A stretch of DNA of 64,000 nucleotides from JBBSJZ01 sp041751935 (GTDB lineage: Bacteria > Planctomycetota > Planctomycetia > Pirellulales > Pirellulaceae). Under the pieces are notes generated by a model. That model had not been told where the DNA came from, did not search any database, and was given only the letters and a program-made list of their open reading frames with translations. The position numbers were made by a program, and so were the translations under genes. Below, one piece after another: positions 53,540 through 62,888 of this stretch. Position 1 is the stretch's first letter; every line of letters starts with the position of its first letter. The DNA is taken from the NCBI GenBank assembly GCA_041751935.1, contig JBGSIA010000075.1:1-64000 (forward strand), read 5' to 3'.

Positions 53540-55414
53540 GTGAAACTTGCGGCGGCTATCAATCGCCAGAACTCCGGAGCACCCAGATTGAATCGAATCA
53601 GTACGTTAGTGGAAGCTCGCCGTGAACCGGAGTCACGGGCCAGTTTTTTTGCTCATCTGTGGGCGGTCATCTCGGGCCTTCTGATCCCAGTGATTGTTGT
53701 TCTCGTGGGAGTAATCGCGGTCATACTCAATAGTGAAACGCGGGGGCTGTCCAATTCCTGGGTTACGCTGGGAACGCACTTGTCGGTACCAGTGAGCACT
53801 TCCATCGTCAAGCAACCACCGCTGCTTCAATTAGCAGAGCTCGTGCTGGCTACCTTGCTCGTCTCGATCGTATTTTGCTTGGCGGTATGGCTTCATCGCC
53901 GCAGCGCCGATGCGCGAGCCCGCGAAGTCGTCCGAGCACTTCACGGTCGCGTTCTGAAGCAAAGTTTGCGTCGCGCGGAACTCGAAGGGGCGGCAGCCCA
54001 GCACGTTCGCGCCAGTAAACTCATCGGCGAAGACTTGCCGCTTTTACAAGAAGGCTTGTCCCTTTGGTATCGCAGCATCCCTCGTAGCGTGTTGATGCTG
54101 GCTGGATGCTTAACGGTTGCACTACTCGTGAACATTTGGTTGGCGCTGTTGGCTGTGATCAGTTGTGTGCTGATGTGGCAACTGTATCGCTTGCTGCACG
54201 ATACAGATGAAGAAGATTTGATGCAGTGGGAAGTGCCGCGAACACGACGGCGAATGGCGGAACTTGTCGGTGCAGCACCACTTCTGGCGCGGCTTCAATC
54301 GCAAGGACTTGCCGACCGGGCATTCGATGTTGAATTGGATTCGCTATACCGCAGGTTGACTGCGGAAGATCATCGCCAGGGCCGGATTTGGCCGCTGTTG
54401 TTCCTGGCCTCGTCGGCTGCAATTGCCGTGATGGTGCTGGGATTGGGCGTGAATTTGTTTGATATCGATAACGGACTCAGCGTTCCTGCAGCACTCGTAT
54501 TGGGGCTGTCGTTGACCGGCGCCGTTGTCTCTGCGGGACGACTGCTGAGTTTGACAACCCAATTGCGTGAAATCAGTTTGGCCAGCGACGCCGTTTATCA
54601 CTACCTGCACCGCAGCGATGATATCGCACCCAGTGAACAACGAGTGGGCTTGGCGGGACTGCGTGACAGCGTCGAGATTCGTGACGTGACGTTGGGGGAC
54701 TCCAAAGAGCATCCGATCCTCAGTCACTTGAGTTTGAAACTCAAGCCCGCTTCACTGGTAGCGTTACTGGGAACAGAAACCGTATCGACCCGAGCCTTAG
54801 CCGAATTGTTGATGGGGTTTGGTCGGCCAGCTAGTGGCGGGGTGTTGATTGATGGAATCCAATTGCTCGAAGTACATCCACAAGCACTCGCTAGAAACGT
54901 GATGTGGATTGAACCCACCGGTCCGATCTGGGACGGGACAGTGATGGAGAACCTTCAAGGCGGCGATTCTTCGATCGACAGTCGTGCGGTGGTCGAAGCC
55001 CTAGAGAAAGTCGCTATTTACGAGCGTTTGCAACGTCTGCCCGACGGACTGAGCACGATTATTGCAGCCGATGATACTTCACTGGGCATTGAAACGACTT
55101 ATGCTATGGGTGTTGCTCGCGCGCTGCTGCACAAGCCACCGATTCTGCTGGTCCTTGAACCGGCTTTGACGAGTGATGCCATTGGCGAAGATCCCTGTCT
55201 GGAGGCGCTTCACAAGATGGTTCAGGCGGGTACGCTGGTGGTTACATTGCCTAGGCGACTACAAACGCTGCGGACAGCAGACCGTGTTGTCCTGCTGAAC
55301 GGCCCGCGATTGGCGGGCGAAGGCAAGCACGCGGATCTGCTTGCGGGAAGCGATCTGTATCGACACTTGAATTACTTATTGTTCAATCCGTACCGCCACC
55401 AGCGAGGTCAATAA
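53540..55414 (+). CDS. ABC exporter-like protein with degenerate ATPase motifs
   Basis: 624 residues with a GTG start. The N-terminal half has about six membrane helices (first at residues 41-63) and reads like an ABC exporter half. The C-terminal half (about 375-624) follows an ABC ATPase domain, but each catalytic motif is altered. Walker A is GTETVSTR (411-418), without the Lys. The signature region is SLGIETTYAMGVARAL instead of LSGGQ. Walker B is ILLVLEP without the Asp. The Q-loop Gln is replaced (WIEPTGPIWDGTV), and the H-loop His is lost (VVTLPRRL). The surrounding scaffold (GTVMENL, ADRVVLLN) is intact, so this is a maintained pseudo-ATPase, not decay. It is embedded between the permease gene and DUF1549/DUF1553. 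Confidence 0.88.
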   Translation: MKLAAAINRQNSGAPRLNRISTLVEARREPESRASFFAHLWAVISGLLIPVIVVLVGVIAVILNSETRGLSNSWVTLGTHLSVPVSTSIVKQPPLLQLAELVLATLLVSIVFCLAVWLHRRSADARAREVVRALHGRVLKQSLRRAELEGAAAQHVRASKLIGEDLPLLQEGLSLWYRSIPRSVLMLAGCLTVALLVNIWLALLAVISCVLMWQLYRLLHDTDEEDLMQWEVPRTRRRMAELVGAAPLLARLQSQGLADRAFDVELDSLYRRLTAEDHRQGRIWPLLFLASSAAIAVMVLGLGVNLFDIDNGLSVPAALVLGLSLTGAVVSAGRLLSLTTQLREISLASDAVYHYLHRSDDIAPSEQRVGLAGLRDSVEIRDVTLGDSKEHPILSHLSLKLKPASLVALLGTETVSTRALAELLMGFGRPASGGVLIDGIQLLEVHPQALARNVMWIEPTGPIWDGTVMENLQGGDSSIDSRAVVEALEKVAIYERLQRLPDGLSTIIAADDTSLGIETTYAMGVARALLHKPPILLVLEPALTSDAIGEDPCLEALHKMVQAGTLVVTLPRRLQTLRTADRVVLLNGPRLAGEGKHADLLAGSDLYRHLNYLLFNPYRHQRGQ

Positions 55415-55418
55415 CGCT

Positions 55419-57767
55419 GTGACCACTACTCGGCCTTTGCTCGCCATTGCCTGCATCCTATCAGTTCAAAATCTTGCCCTTACAAGATTACATGGTAGCG
55501 ATTCTGTTCAATTCAATCGGGATGTTTTGCCAATCCTTTCGGAGAACTGTTTCGCCTGTCATGGTTTTGATGAATCGGCACGTGAGGCTGGCTTGCGACT
55601 CGATACGCTTGTTGGCGCAACGGGTGAAGCCGACTCAGGCGCTCACGCAGTCGTCCCAGGTCGACCCGATGAGAGTGAACTGATTCGACGCATTGAGCCA
55701 TCCACTGGTGGTGAAATGATGCCGCCGCCGGATAGCGGAAAATCACTCACACTATCGCAAATGGAAACGCTCCGCCGCTGGATCGCTGATGGTGCAAAAT
55801 ACGAGAAACATTGGTCGCTGGAGCCTCCCGTAAAAGTCGCACCGCCAACGATTGCCGGAGTCGAGCATCCAATCGATTGTTTCGTCCAGGATCAACTTCG
55901 TAGCAATGGTTTAAGTCCGACTGCTGCTGCCGATTCCGCAACACTCGTACGTCGCTTGAGTCTGGATCTGATAGGGTTGCCGCCAACACCTGAACAACTG
56001 GATTCTTACGCGAAAGCAGAAAAACTGAATCTCGAGCGTGCTTATTTGGAATTGGTCGATCATCTTTTGGAGAGCCCGCATTATGGTGAACGCTGGGGCC
56101 GCTGGTGGCTGGACCAGGCACGGTACGCCGATAGCAATGGATACTCCATCGACGGTCCACGACAGATTTGGAGGTACCGCGATTGGGTGATCGACGCACT
56201 CAACCAGGACATGCCTTTTGATCAATTCACGATCGAACAACTTGCCGGCGATCTTCTTCCGAATGCAACTCAAAGCCAGAAGGTAGCGACCGGCTTTCAT
56301 CGCAATACACAAATCAACCAAGAAGGCGGCATCGATCCAGAACAGTTTCGCATCGACAGCGTCTTTGATCGTGTCGCAACGACAGGTACCGTGTGGCTTG
56401 GGCTAACGATTGGGTGCGCGCAATGCCATGATCACAAGTTTGACCCGATTTCGCAGCAGGAGTTTTACCGACTGTTTGCATTCTTTAATAACCAAGACGA
56501 ACCGACACTGAAGGTGTACGAACCAGGTGTCAAAGTCCCTGAACTTGTCGCCGAGTTAAAGGCCGCAGAAAAAGCACTGGACGATTTTATTCAATCGAAG
56601 ATGCATGCGTATGAAGCATGGGAAGCCGCACTGACGGACGATGAGAAGTCGAAATTACCTGCGGGAGCCCGAAAGTCACTCGCCATCGAAACGAGCAAAC
56701 GCAACGCGAACCAAATGCGAGAATTGTTTGCGATCGAAGTAGGCAAGATTGACAGCGAGTACCAATCGCTACAGCAACGACTTGAGCAACTGGACAGCGA
56801 AGTCAACGGCGTCGTCACCACGATGGTGCTGCAGGAGCGCCACACACCACGCAAGACGACGGTATTCATCAAAGGTGATTTCACTCGTCCTGCCGAGGAA
56901 GTCACGCCGGGCACTCCCTCAGTGCTGCATTCCTTTTCATCAACATCCGATTCTCCCGATCGACTCGATTTGGCTTACTGGATTACAAGTGACAACAATC
57001 CACTCACAGCACGAGTCATGGTTAACCGTGTTTGGCAAATGTACTTTGGCCGCGGGTTGGTAGAGACCGAGAATGATTTTGGTTCGCTCGGAACACGCCC
57101 GACGCATCCTGAACTGCTTGACTGGCTGGCAATCGAATTTCGAGATGGCGGCTGGAGTTTAAAAGATTTGCATCGCCGAATTGTTACGTCCCACACGTAT
57201 CGCCAATCGTCTACTGAGCGTGACGAATTGCGCGTAGCTGACCCGCACAATTATCTCTTAGGACGCCAACAACGAATTCGTCTGGATGCCGAACTGATTC
57301 GCGATGTATCTCTCGCTGCCAGCGGATTGCTCGCGAGAAAGTTCGGCGGACCACCTGTTTACCCACCCATTCCCGACGGGGTCATGGGCCAGGGACAGGT
57401 TAAACGCGATTGGAGAATCAGCAAAGGTGACGACCGCTACCGACGCGGCATCTACACCTTTGTCTATCGCGCCACACCGCCGCCGTCATTGAATGTTTTT
57501 GACGCTCCGGATGGTTTCAGTACCTGCACGCGGCGTTCTCGCAGCAATACGCCGTTGCAGGCACTGACCTTGCTAAACGACTCCGCCTTTTTTGAGTTCT
57601 CTCAAGCTCTGGCATCGGTTGTGCAGGACGAAGGGCTTAACTTCGCATTTGAACTTTGTACATCGCGGAAACCTCGGGCTGATGAACTGGAGGTCCTTAG
57701 AAGTTTGGACCCTCATAGTGCCGCTCGCGTCATGCTGAACCTCGACGAAACGATCACGAGAGAATAA
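55419..57767 (+). CDS. DUF1549/DUF1553 protein with c-type heme motif
   Basis: 782 residues, GTG start five bases after the previous stop. A signal peptide is followed by a planctomycete cytochrome c domain with NCFACHG (CxxCH). The DUF1549 part contains WGRWWLDQARYADSNGYSID and a second Cys-His group CAQCHDHKFDPISQQEFYRL. The DUF1553 part contains NPLTARVMVNRVWQMYFGRG and RRSRSNTPLQALTLLND. These proteins are a planctomycete hallmark, nearly always paired with DUF1501, as here. The central connector is short, so this is at the small end of the family. Extracytoplasmic; redox or glycan function proposed but unproven. Confidence 0.95.
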   Translation: MTTTRPLLAIACILSVQNLALTRLHGSDSVQFNRDVLPILSENCFACHGFDESAREAGLRLDTLVGATGEADSGAHAVVPGRPDESELIRRIEPSTGGEMMPPPDSGKSLTLSQMETLRRWIADGAKYEKHWSLEPPVKVAPPTIAGVEHPIDCFVQDQLRSNGLSPTAAADSATLVRRLSLDLIGLPPTPEQLDSYAKAEKLNLERAYLELVDHLLESPHYGERWGRWWLDQARYADSNGYSIDGPRQIWRYRDWVIDALNQDMPFDQFTIEQLAGDLLPNATQSQKVATGFHRNTQINQEGGIDPEQFRIDSVFDRVATTGTVWLGLTIGCAQCHDHKFDPISQQEFYRLFAFFNNQDEPTLKVYEPGVKVPELVAELKAAEKALDDFIQSKMHAYEAWEAALTDDEKSKLPAGARKSLAIETSKRNANQMRELFAIEVGKIDSEYQSLQQRLEQLDSEVNGVVTTMVLQERHTPRKTTVFIKGDFTRPAEEVTPGTPSVLHSFSSTSDSPDRLDLAYWITSDNNPLTARVMVNRVWQMYFGRGLVETENDFGSLGTRPTHPELLDWLAIEFRDGGWSLKDLHRRIVTSHTYRQSSTERDELRVADPHNYLLGRQQRIRLDAELIRDVSLAASGLLARKFGGPPVYPPIPDGVMGQGQVKRDWRISKGDDRYRRGIYTFVYRATPPPSLNVFDAPDGFSTCTRRSRSNTPLQALTLLNDSAFFEFSQALASVVQDEGLNFAFELCTSRKPRADELEVLRSLDPHSAARVMLNLDETITRE

Positions 57768-57772
57768 TCATC

Positions 57773-59224
57773 ATGGATGCAAAAAACGTAGCCTTACAAC
57801 AACAAACCCGTCGACATTTCTTCAGCCGTTGCGGTGTCGGACTCGGCTCAATCGCACTTGCCGATTTGCTTGGCATGCAAGCTTCCAGCGGTGAGTCCAG
57901 CGCGATGCGCAATCCGCTTGCGCCCAAGCCGACTCACTTTCCGCCGCGTGCCAAGAACATCATTTTCTTGTTTATGGCTGGCGGTCCGTCACAATTGGAC
58001 ATGTTTGAGCACAAACCCAAACTAACCGAACTTAGTGGGAAACCAATTCCGGAAAGCTATATCGCTGGAAAACGTTTTGCATTCATGGACAGCAGCCATC
58101 GTAGCGAGTTGCTAGGCTCCAAGCGTTCATTTGCACAGTACGGTGAAAACGGTACCTGGGTCAGTGATTTGCTTCCCCATACAGCAGCGATCATTGATGA
58201 ATTAACGATTGTAAAAACGTGCAAGACCGACCTGTTCAACCATGCCCCCGCAAAGCTATTTATGAATGCGGGCAGCGGTCAATTTGGTCGCCCCAGTTTT
58301 GGCTCCTGGGTAACCTACGGATTAGGCAGCGAGTGCGAAGACTTGCCCGGATTCGTCGTCTTGCAAAGTGGACCGCGTGGACCGCGCGGCGGAGGCGTGC
58401 TGTGGAGCAGTGGCATGCTACCCACTACCTACCAAGGTGTGCCGTTGAGGAACCAGGGCGACCCCATTTTGAATCTTTCCACCCCGGCAAATGTCACAGC
58501 GACTGATCAACGCCGTGTCATTGATGCGGTGCGAGAGTTGAACTTGAAACGACTGGCCGAGACCGGTGACGAGGAAATCGCGACTCGTATCAATGCCTAT
58601 GAGATGGCATATCGCATGCAAACGAGTGCACCGGAGTTGATGCAGACCGCCAGCGAATCCGCTGAAACACTGAAAATGTATGGAATCAGAGACGCGAGTG
58701 AATCGAGTTTCGCCCGCAATTGTTTATTGGCTCGACGACTGGTCGAACGCGGCGTGCGGTTCATTCAACTGTACCACACCAATTGGGATCATCACGGTGG
58801 ACCAACGGAGAACCTGGAAACACATTTGCCGCAAGTTTGTGCCGACATTGACCAACCGGCGTCAGCGCTCGTTATGGACTTAAAACAACGAGGCTTGCTC
58901 GAAGACACGATCGTAATCTGGGGCGGCGAATTTGGCCGAACACCAATGGGTGAATTGCGGGAATCGACAGGACGAAATCACCATATCGATGCGTTCACGA
59001 TGTGGTTCGCTGGCGGTGGTTTCCGGCCAGGTGAAATCTATGGAGAAACCGACGAACTTGGTTTCGGTCCGGTGAACAACCCAGTTCATGTGCGTGACAT
59101 TCACGCCACGTTGCTGCATCAACTGGGTCTGGATCACACCCGCCTAAACGTGCGTTTTCAAGGCTTGGACATGCGACTGACTGGGGTCGACGAAGCTCAT
59201 GTGCTCACGTCGATCCTGGCCTAG
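57773..59224 (+). CDS. DUF1501 protein, partner of the DUF1549/DUF1553 gene
   Basis: 483 residues starting five bases after the DUF1549/DUF1553 stop, so co-transcribed. The N-terminus TRRHFFSRCGVGLGSIALA is Tat-like. The family core is present: IIFLFMAGGPSQLDMFEHKP, ARRLVERGVRFIQLYHTNWD and IVIWGGEFGRTP. It is a paralogue of the orphan DUF1501 at about 40.5 kb, with the same length and motif order. Exported via Tat it would work alongside the heme protein. The gene ends at a strong hairpin terminator. Confidence 0.95.
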   Translation: MDAKNVALQQQTRRHFFSRCGVGLGSIALADLLGMQASSGESSAMRNPLAPKPTHFPPRAKNIIFLFMAGGPSQLDMFEHKPKLTELSGKPIPESYIAGKRFAFMDSSHRSELLGSKRSFAQYGENGTWVSDLLPHTAAIIDELTIVKTCKTDLFNHAPAKLFMNAGSGQFGRPSFGSWVTYGLGSECEDLPGFVVLQSGPRGPRGGGVLWSSGMLPTTYQGVPLRNQGDPILNLSTPANVTATDQRRVIDAVRELNLKRLAETGDEEIATRINAYEMAYRMQTSAPELMQTASESAETLKMYGIRDASESSFARNCLLARRLVERGVRFIQLYHTNWDHHGGPTENLETHLPQVCADIDQPASALVMDLKQRGLLEDTIVIWGGEFGRTPMGELRESTGRNHHIDAFTMWFAGGGFRPGEIYGETDELGFGPVNNPVHVRDIHATLLHQLGLDHTRLNVRFQGLDMRLTGVDEAHVLTSILA

Positions 59225-59232
59225 AAAGACGC

Positions 59233-59262
59233 AAAAAAAAGGGCATCCCATGCGGGATGCCC
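59233..59262. terminator. Strong bidirectional terminator
   Basis: A perfect 9-base stem (GGGCATCCC ... GGGATGCCC) with a four-base loop at 59241-59262, preceded by eight A residues. On the minus strand the hairpin is followed by TTTTTTTT, a textbook intrinsic terminator for the leftward gene set. On the plus strand it closes the DUF1501 operon. Confidence 0.9.
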
Positions 59263-59316
59263 TACTCTATATTTACAGAGCGAATCGCATTCACAAAGCG
59301 AATCGCTAATAATCGA

Positions 59317-59760
59317 CTATTCGGCAACGGCCTTCTTGAAAGCCTTTTCAAACGCCTTGTCGTTGAATACCAACTTGGATTTTTCGTCACCTTCGGCTTT
59401 TTCCACTTTGCCTTTACATCCATCGCAGCAAAAAGCGACCTTTTGGCCAGCTACCGTGAGCGTGGTTTCCGGATTCAAGTCGCCACCACTGAACGGACAA
59501 GCCTTTTGCTCATATTGCTTTGTCGCAACCAATTGGACGTTGGCTTTTTCGACGAACGGCTTGGAATCTTTGGCGAATTTCCCAGCACAGTTGCCGCAGC
59601 AAAAGTACACCTTGCCGTCTTTGTAGTCAGCCGACTTATTTGCTTGCGCATCTTTGGGCGCTACGACACACTTGACGCCTTCCAGATTGACATCGCCGCC
59701 GATCACCGTGGCACAGGCCACCAGCATCACCGCCAAAACGCTGGTAATTTTTTTGATCAT
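59317..59760 (-). CDS. Secreted protein with two cysteine-rich (YHS/TRASH-like) motifs
   Basis: 147 residues from ATG 59760, which begins a signal peptide (MIKKITSVLAVMLVACATVI); the upstream in-frame start is rejected. Two copies of the same motif are present: C31 then C54-C55-x2-C58, and C88 then C111-C112-x2-C115. The spacing between the first Cys and the CC pair is 23 in both. The phrases YFCCGNCAGKF and AFCCDGCKGKV resemble YHS/TRASH metal-binding modules. A metal-handling or metal-sensing role outside the cytoplasm is likely. It is the last gene of the leftward set with the CYTH gene and ends at the strong terminator. Confidence 0.85.
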   Translation of the reverse strand: MIKKITSVLAVMLVACATVIGGDVNLEGVKCVVAPKDAQANKSADYKDGKVYFCCGNCAGKFAKDSKPFVEKANVQLVATKQYEQKACPFSGGDLNPETTLTVAGQKVAFCCDGCKGKVEKAEGDEKSKLVFNDKAFEKAFKKAVAE

Positions 59761-59837
59761 TCTTGAATCTCCAAAGGTTGGAAAGCGAAATTTGTCGACA
59801 GAGTCGAATGGAGCATAGGCGGTTTGTACCGATCGTG

Positions 59838-60404
59838 TCAAGTTTCTCGGTTCAATTGTTGCTTGAGCAGTAAACTAAGATAACTCTGAGATTCCACCCG
59901 CTGCAGTTGTAATTGTCGTGAAACTGCGACAATGCGAGCACGCGCCCTATCTACGTCATTTTCGCTAGCCACCACCAACTCGATCTCTGAAAACAAACCA
60001 ACCTCTGCGACTTGGTCAATGGTGACCGTAAGGTCGTCACCAAACGCGTGACACTGGAATACTCGACGCTGTTTCGAGACGATTGCGACGGGGCGGAACC
60101 CAAGTGTGATCCACAGCTTCTCTGTCAGAGAACCGTCCGCATCGCCAGGCGCCAAGCACCATTCCATTTCAGTGCGTGCCTTCACGGAGCCGGGCAATTT
60201 AGCGCCCTTGTACGTGATATGTGCGATGCCATCAATTCGGCGAATCCGCAGCGCTTCGCTGGTCTCGCTAAAATCACGCGAAGGATGATTGAAGTATCGG
60301 TCGCAGTGATCTTCGGCCATTCCTTCAATCGCACCATGCGACAACAGTAGGTCTTGCAACCGCAGGGCATCATCGATCCAGAATTTCTGTTCAACTTCCA
60401 ACAT
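59838..60404 (-). CDS. CYTH-domain protein (class IV adenylate cyclase / thiamine-triphosphatase-like)
   Basis: 188 residues. The N-terminal ExExK signature is E3-x-E5-x-K7 in MLEVEQKFW. Other tunnel-fold charges follow: LRIRRIDG, ITYKGAKLPGSVKARTEMEW and IDQVAEVGLFSEIEL. The family acts on phosphate-rich substrates inside a beta-barrel tunnel with metal ions. Class IV cyclases (CyaB-like) and triphosphatases are hard to separate by sequence. Its start is 26 bases after the upstream gene's stop, so the two are co-transcribed. Confidence 0.88.
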   Translation of the reverse strand: MLEVEQKFWIDDALRLQDLLLSHGAIEGMAEDHCDRYFNHPSRDFSETSEALRIRRIDGIAHITYKGAKLPGSVKARTEMEWCLAPGDADGSLTEKLWITLGFRPVAIVSKQRRVFQCHAFGDDLTVTIDQVAEVGLFSEIELVVASENDVDRARARIVAVSRQLQLQRVESQSYLSLLLKQQLNRET

Positions 60405-60430
60405 CGTTTGTCCTTCAAAATGGCGTAAAT

Positions 60431-61354
60431 CTATGGCGACGAGTTTTCCTGGATACGTAAGTTATCCTGAATACTCAGGCGAGTCATCGAGCCCGGCATT
60501 CCTTCGGTAGTGACCCATACTCGGCCATTAACATCAACGGCAATTGCTTCGATCTGTTTCATGGCGGGCATTGGCTGGCTATTCGGGACGATTCTTAACA
60601 ACTCCACCACATTTTGTTTGGAAGCGTTTCGTTTGTAGTGAAAGGCGGTCAAATAATTGGCGACCCAAATATCTCCGGTGGAACTGTCGATATCCATCGC
60701 GGTCACCATCGGTAATGCAACGGTACTTTGACGTGTGAGAACGGTCGTTCGTGTTACACAATTAGCTCTTTCTTGATCAGGCAAATCAACGGTGTAGACA
60801 CCAGCTAGCGGTAAAACACTTTTGGTCAGTAGCACGATCTGACGACTTGCAATATCAACAGCTATCGCTTCACAGTCGTGCTTGCCGTCGGGATAACGAA
60901 TGCATAGCTTGGTATAAAAAGGAACGAGGCTGACTTTGTCAGGGTCCGGCTCATCAAACAAATAGACATCGATCGAATCCCGCTTGGCCAAATTGTCGCC
61001 ACAATCGGCCACCACCAGTCGTGGTGTTTCGCCAATTTGGTAGGATGCCATATCCTCCCAGTCGACAGCGACCGAAATCGACAGCTGGCATTCACCAGTC
61101 TTGTTGCCGGACAAATCCAAGGCAAACAAACGAGGAGTATCCCCTGAGTCGTTGTGCGTCCAAAATCGATTGGCTGACCGTCTTGAAATTGCCAAACCGC
61201 TACTCTCTGAAATCGCGGGATCGGAAATTGTGATCTGTACTTCTTGAGTCGACGATTGCGGCAACTGATCCTCGGCAGGGCTGATCATTGCGCAAGTCAA
61301 GACGCTGATCAGTCCGTAATAGCTGGACGCGACAAGGTTCATTTTCATTCGCAT
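60431..61354 (-). CDS. Secreted beta-propeller-like protein
   Basis: 307 residues; in-frame starts at 61354, 61348 and 61342 all begin a signal peptide (MNLVASSYYGLISVLTCAMI). The mature part has repeated strand patterns with Asp/Gly turns: RFWTHNDSGDTPRLFALDLS, WEDMASYQIGETPRLVVAD, MVTAMDIDSSTGDIWVANYL and VDVNGRVWVTTEG. This fits a six- or seven-bladed propeller, as in SdiA-regulated-like or NHL proteins. It leads the CYTH / cysteine-rich operon. Its start is only 21 bases from the start of the divergent ABC ATPase. Confidence 0.75.
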   Translation of the reverse strand: MRMKMNLVASSYYGLISVLTCAMISPAEDQLPQSSTQEVQITISDPAISESSGLAISRRSANRFWTHNDSGDTPRLFALDLSGNKTGECQLSISVAVDWEDMASYQIGETPRLVVADCGDNLAKRDSIDVYLFDEPDPDKVSLVPFYTKLCIRYPDGKHDCEAIAVDIASRQIVLLTKSVLPLAGVYTVDLPDQERANCVTRTTVLTRQSTVALPMVTAMDIDSSTGDIWVANYLTAFHYKRNASKQNVVELLRIVPNSQPMPAMKQIEAIAVDVNGRVWVTTEGMPGSMTRLSIQDNLRIQENSSP

Positions 61355-61375
61355 TCCCTAATTTCTTAAAACACC

Positions 61376-62089
61376 ATGTCAGCAAACGAAACGCCATCTA
61401 CTGCAAGCGCCGTCGCCGGATCGATCGAAATGAAGTCTGTTTCGAAGTCGTTTCCAACAGTCGGGCAACCGCTCGTGGTTCTGCGAGATGCTGAACTGAG
61501 TCTGCGGACGGGCGAGACGGCGGCAATCGTGGGACCAAGTGGTAGCGGAAAAAGTACTCTGCTGCAAATTCTCGGTACGCTGGATTCTCCAGATTCTGGC
61601 ACGCTGCTAATCAATGGGACCAACCCATTTGACCTTGACGAGAAAAAACTCGCCAAATTCCGCAACGAGCATATCGGGTTTGTCTTCCAAGATCACCACC
61701 TGTTACCGCAATTGAGCGTGCTTGAGAACGTACTCATACCCACTCTGGCAACGGGCCGCCCAACAACTGAGCAAACCGAACGTGCCGAGATCTTGCTGGC
61801 CAGCGTCCACCTGCAGGATCGCATGGGGCATCGCCCTGGCGAGCTTTCCGGCGGTGAACGAGAACGCGTCGCGATCGCTCGATCGCTTGTGATGCAGCCG
61901 TCGTTAATCTTAGCGGACGAGCCTACTGGCAACCTCGATCGACGTACCGCAGACACCGTCACCGAGTTATTATTGAAACTGCAATCCGAAACTCAAGCAA
62001 TTTTGGTAACGGTGACGCATAGCGAGTCACTGTCGACCGCCATGCAATTTCGTTTCGAACTAGTCGATGGCTGTTTGCAGAGAAAATAG
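61376..62089 (+). CDS. LolD-type ABC transporter ATPase
   Basis: 237 residues. All motifs are intact: Walker A GPSGSGKST, Q-loop FVFQDHHLLPQLSVLEN, signature LSGGERERVAIARSL, Walker B LILADEPTGNLD, and the H-loop His in VTVTHSESL. This is the LolD/MacB group that powers lipoprotein release or related envelope transport. The usual LolC/LolE or MacB permease is not adjacent on either side, so the partner must be elsewhere. The 21-base gap to the divergent gene leaves no room for a full promoter in between. Confidence 0.93.
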   Translation: MSANETPSTASAVAGSIEMKSVSKSFPTVGQPLVVLRDAELSLRTGETAAIVGPSGSGKSTLLQILGTLDSPDSGTLLINGTNPFDLDEKKLAKFRNEHIGFVFQDHHLLPQLSVLENVLIPTLATGRPTTEQTERAEILLASVHLQDRMGHRPGELSGGERERVAIARSLVMQPSLILADEPTGNLDRRTADTVTELLLKLQSETQAILVTVTHSESLSTAMQFRFELVDGCLQRK

Positions 62090-62254
62090 CCTGCAGCAGA
62101 TTTACTTGCGCGGCAAAAAGGCAGTTTTTTGCTGACGCTGGTTCGCTGCTCCCTGCGAACATCGCCCATGACTTGTGGGAGCAACCGTTAAGATACAATT
62201 TATACAATCGATCCTGAGACGCTGGTCAAACCGTTGGCCCATTGGAAGAACCAA

Positions 62255-62887
62255 ATGAAGAATATTATCTGTTGCCGTTGGCTTTCTTTGCCAATTGGAT
62301 CGCTGGTCTTGCTTTGTATTTGTGTAGGCTGCTCCAAAGAGAAACTGGATGAACTCGCGTCCAACGTGAAGAAGAAGTCGGCGGAATTAGCCAGTTCTAC
62401 CGAAGCGATTGCGGAAAAGGCTAAAGCGGCCTCCCAATCGGCGGTCCAGACCGTGAAGGAAAACTTACCCAGCTCCGGCAGCATGGCACTGCAAATCACA
62501 CCACCACTGGAAACGAGTTCGGCCGAAATTGAGATAATTTCCGTAGATGATGGACGCCTCAACGTGGTGCAAATCCTAAGTTACAATCCTCAAAACTCAC
62601 CTTCGTATCCCCGAGTATTGCTGCATGGAACAACGACCGAACTCTCGGCGGATACATTGGTAGGGAAAAGCCTCTCCATGGACCTGTTCATCCAAACGAC
62701 AGCATCTGGACCCATGATCGCTTCTACGCTCGAGGCACCTGTCGTTATTCAGTTTTCCAGGTTCAATACCGACAAGAATACGCTTGAAGGTACTCTCAAC
62801 AATGCGACACTAGTACAGCCTGACAATCAGCCTGTTTCGCTTTCTGGCGGCACGATCACAGCGCTTGTGACGAAGGGAAAAAATTAG
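62255..62887 (+). CDS. Predicted lipoprotein of unknown function
   Basis: 210 residues from ATG 62255, preceded by GGAAG; an upstream TTG at 62234 is unlikely. The signal peptide ends in a lipobox, ICVGCSK (C26). A helical, Lys/Ala/Glu-rich stretch follows (about residues 27-75), then a beta-rich domain (about 85-210) with PRVLLHGTTTELSADTLVGK and VVIQFSRFNTDKNTLEGTL. No family recognised. The next gene begins one base after its stop, so the two are co-transcribed. Confidence 0.7.
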   Translation: MKNIICCRWLSLPIGSLVLLCICVGCSKEKLDELASNVKKKSAELASSTEAIAEKAKAASQSAVQTVKENLPSSGSMALQITPPLETSSAEIEIISVDDGRLNVVQILSYNPQNSPSYPRVLLHGTTTELSADTLVGKSLSMDLFIQTTASGPMIASTLEAPVVIQFSRFNTDKNTLEGTLNNATLVQPDNQPVSLSGGTITALVTKGKN

Positions 62888-62888
62888 A

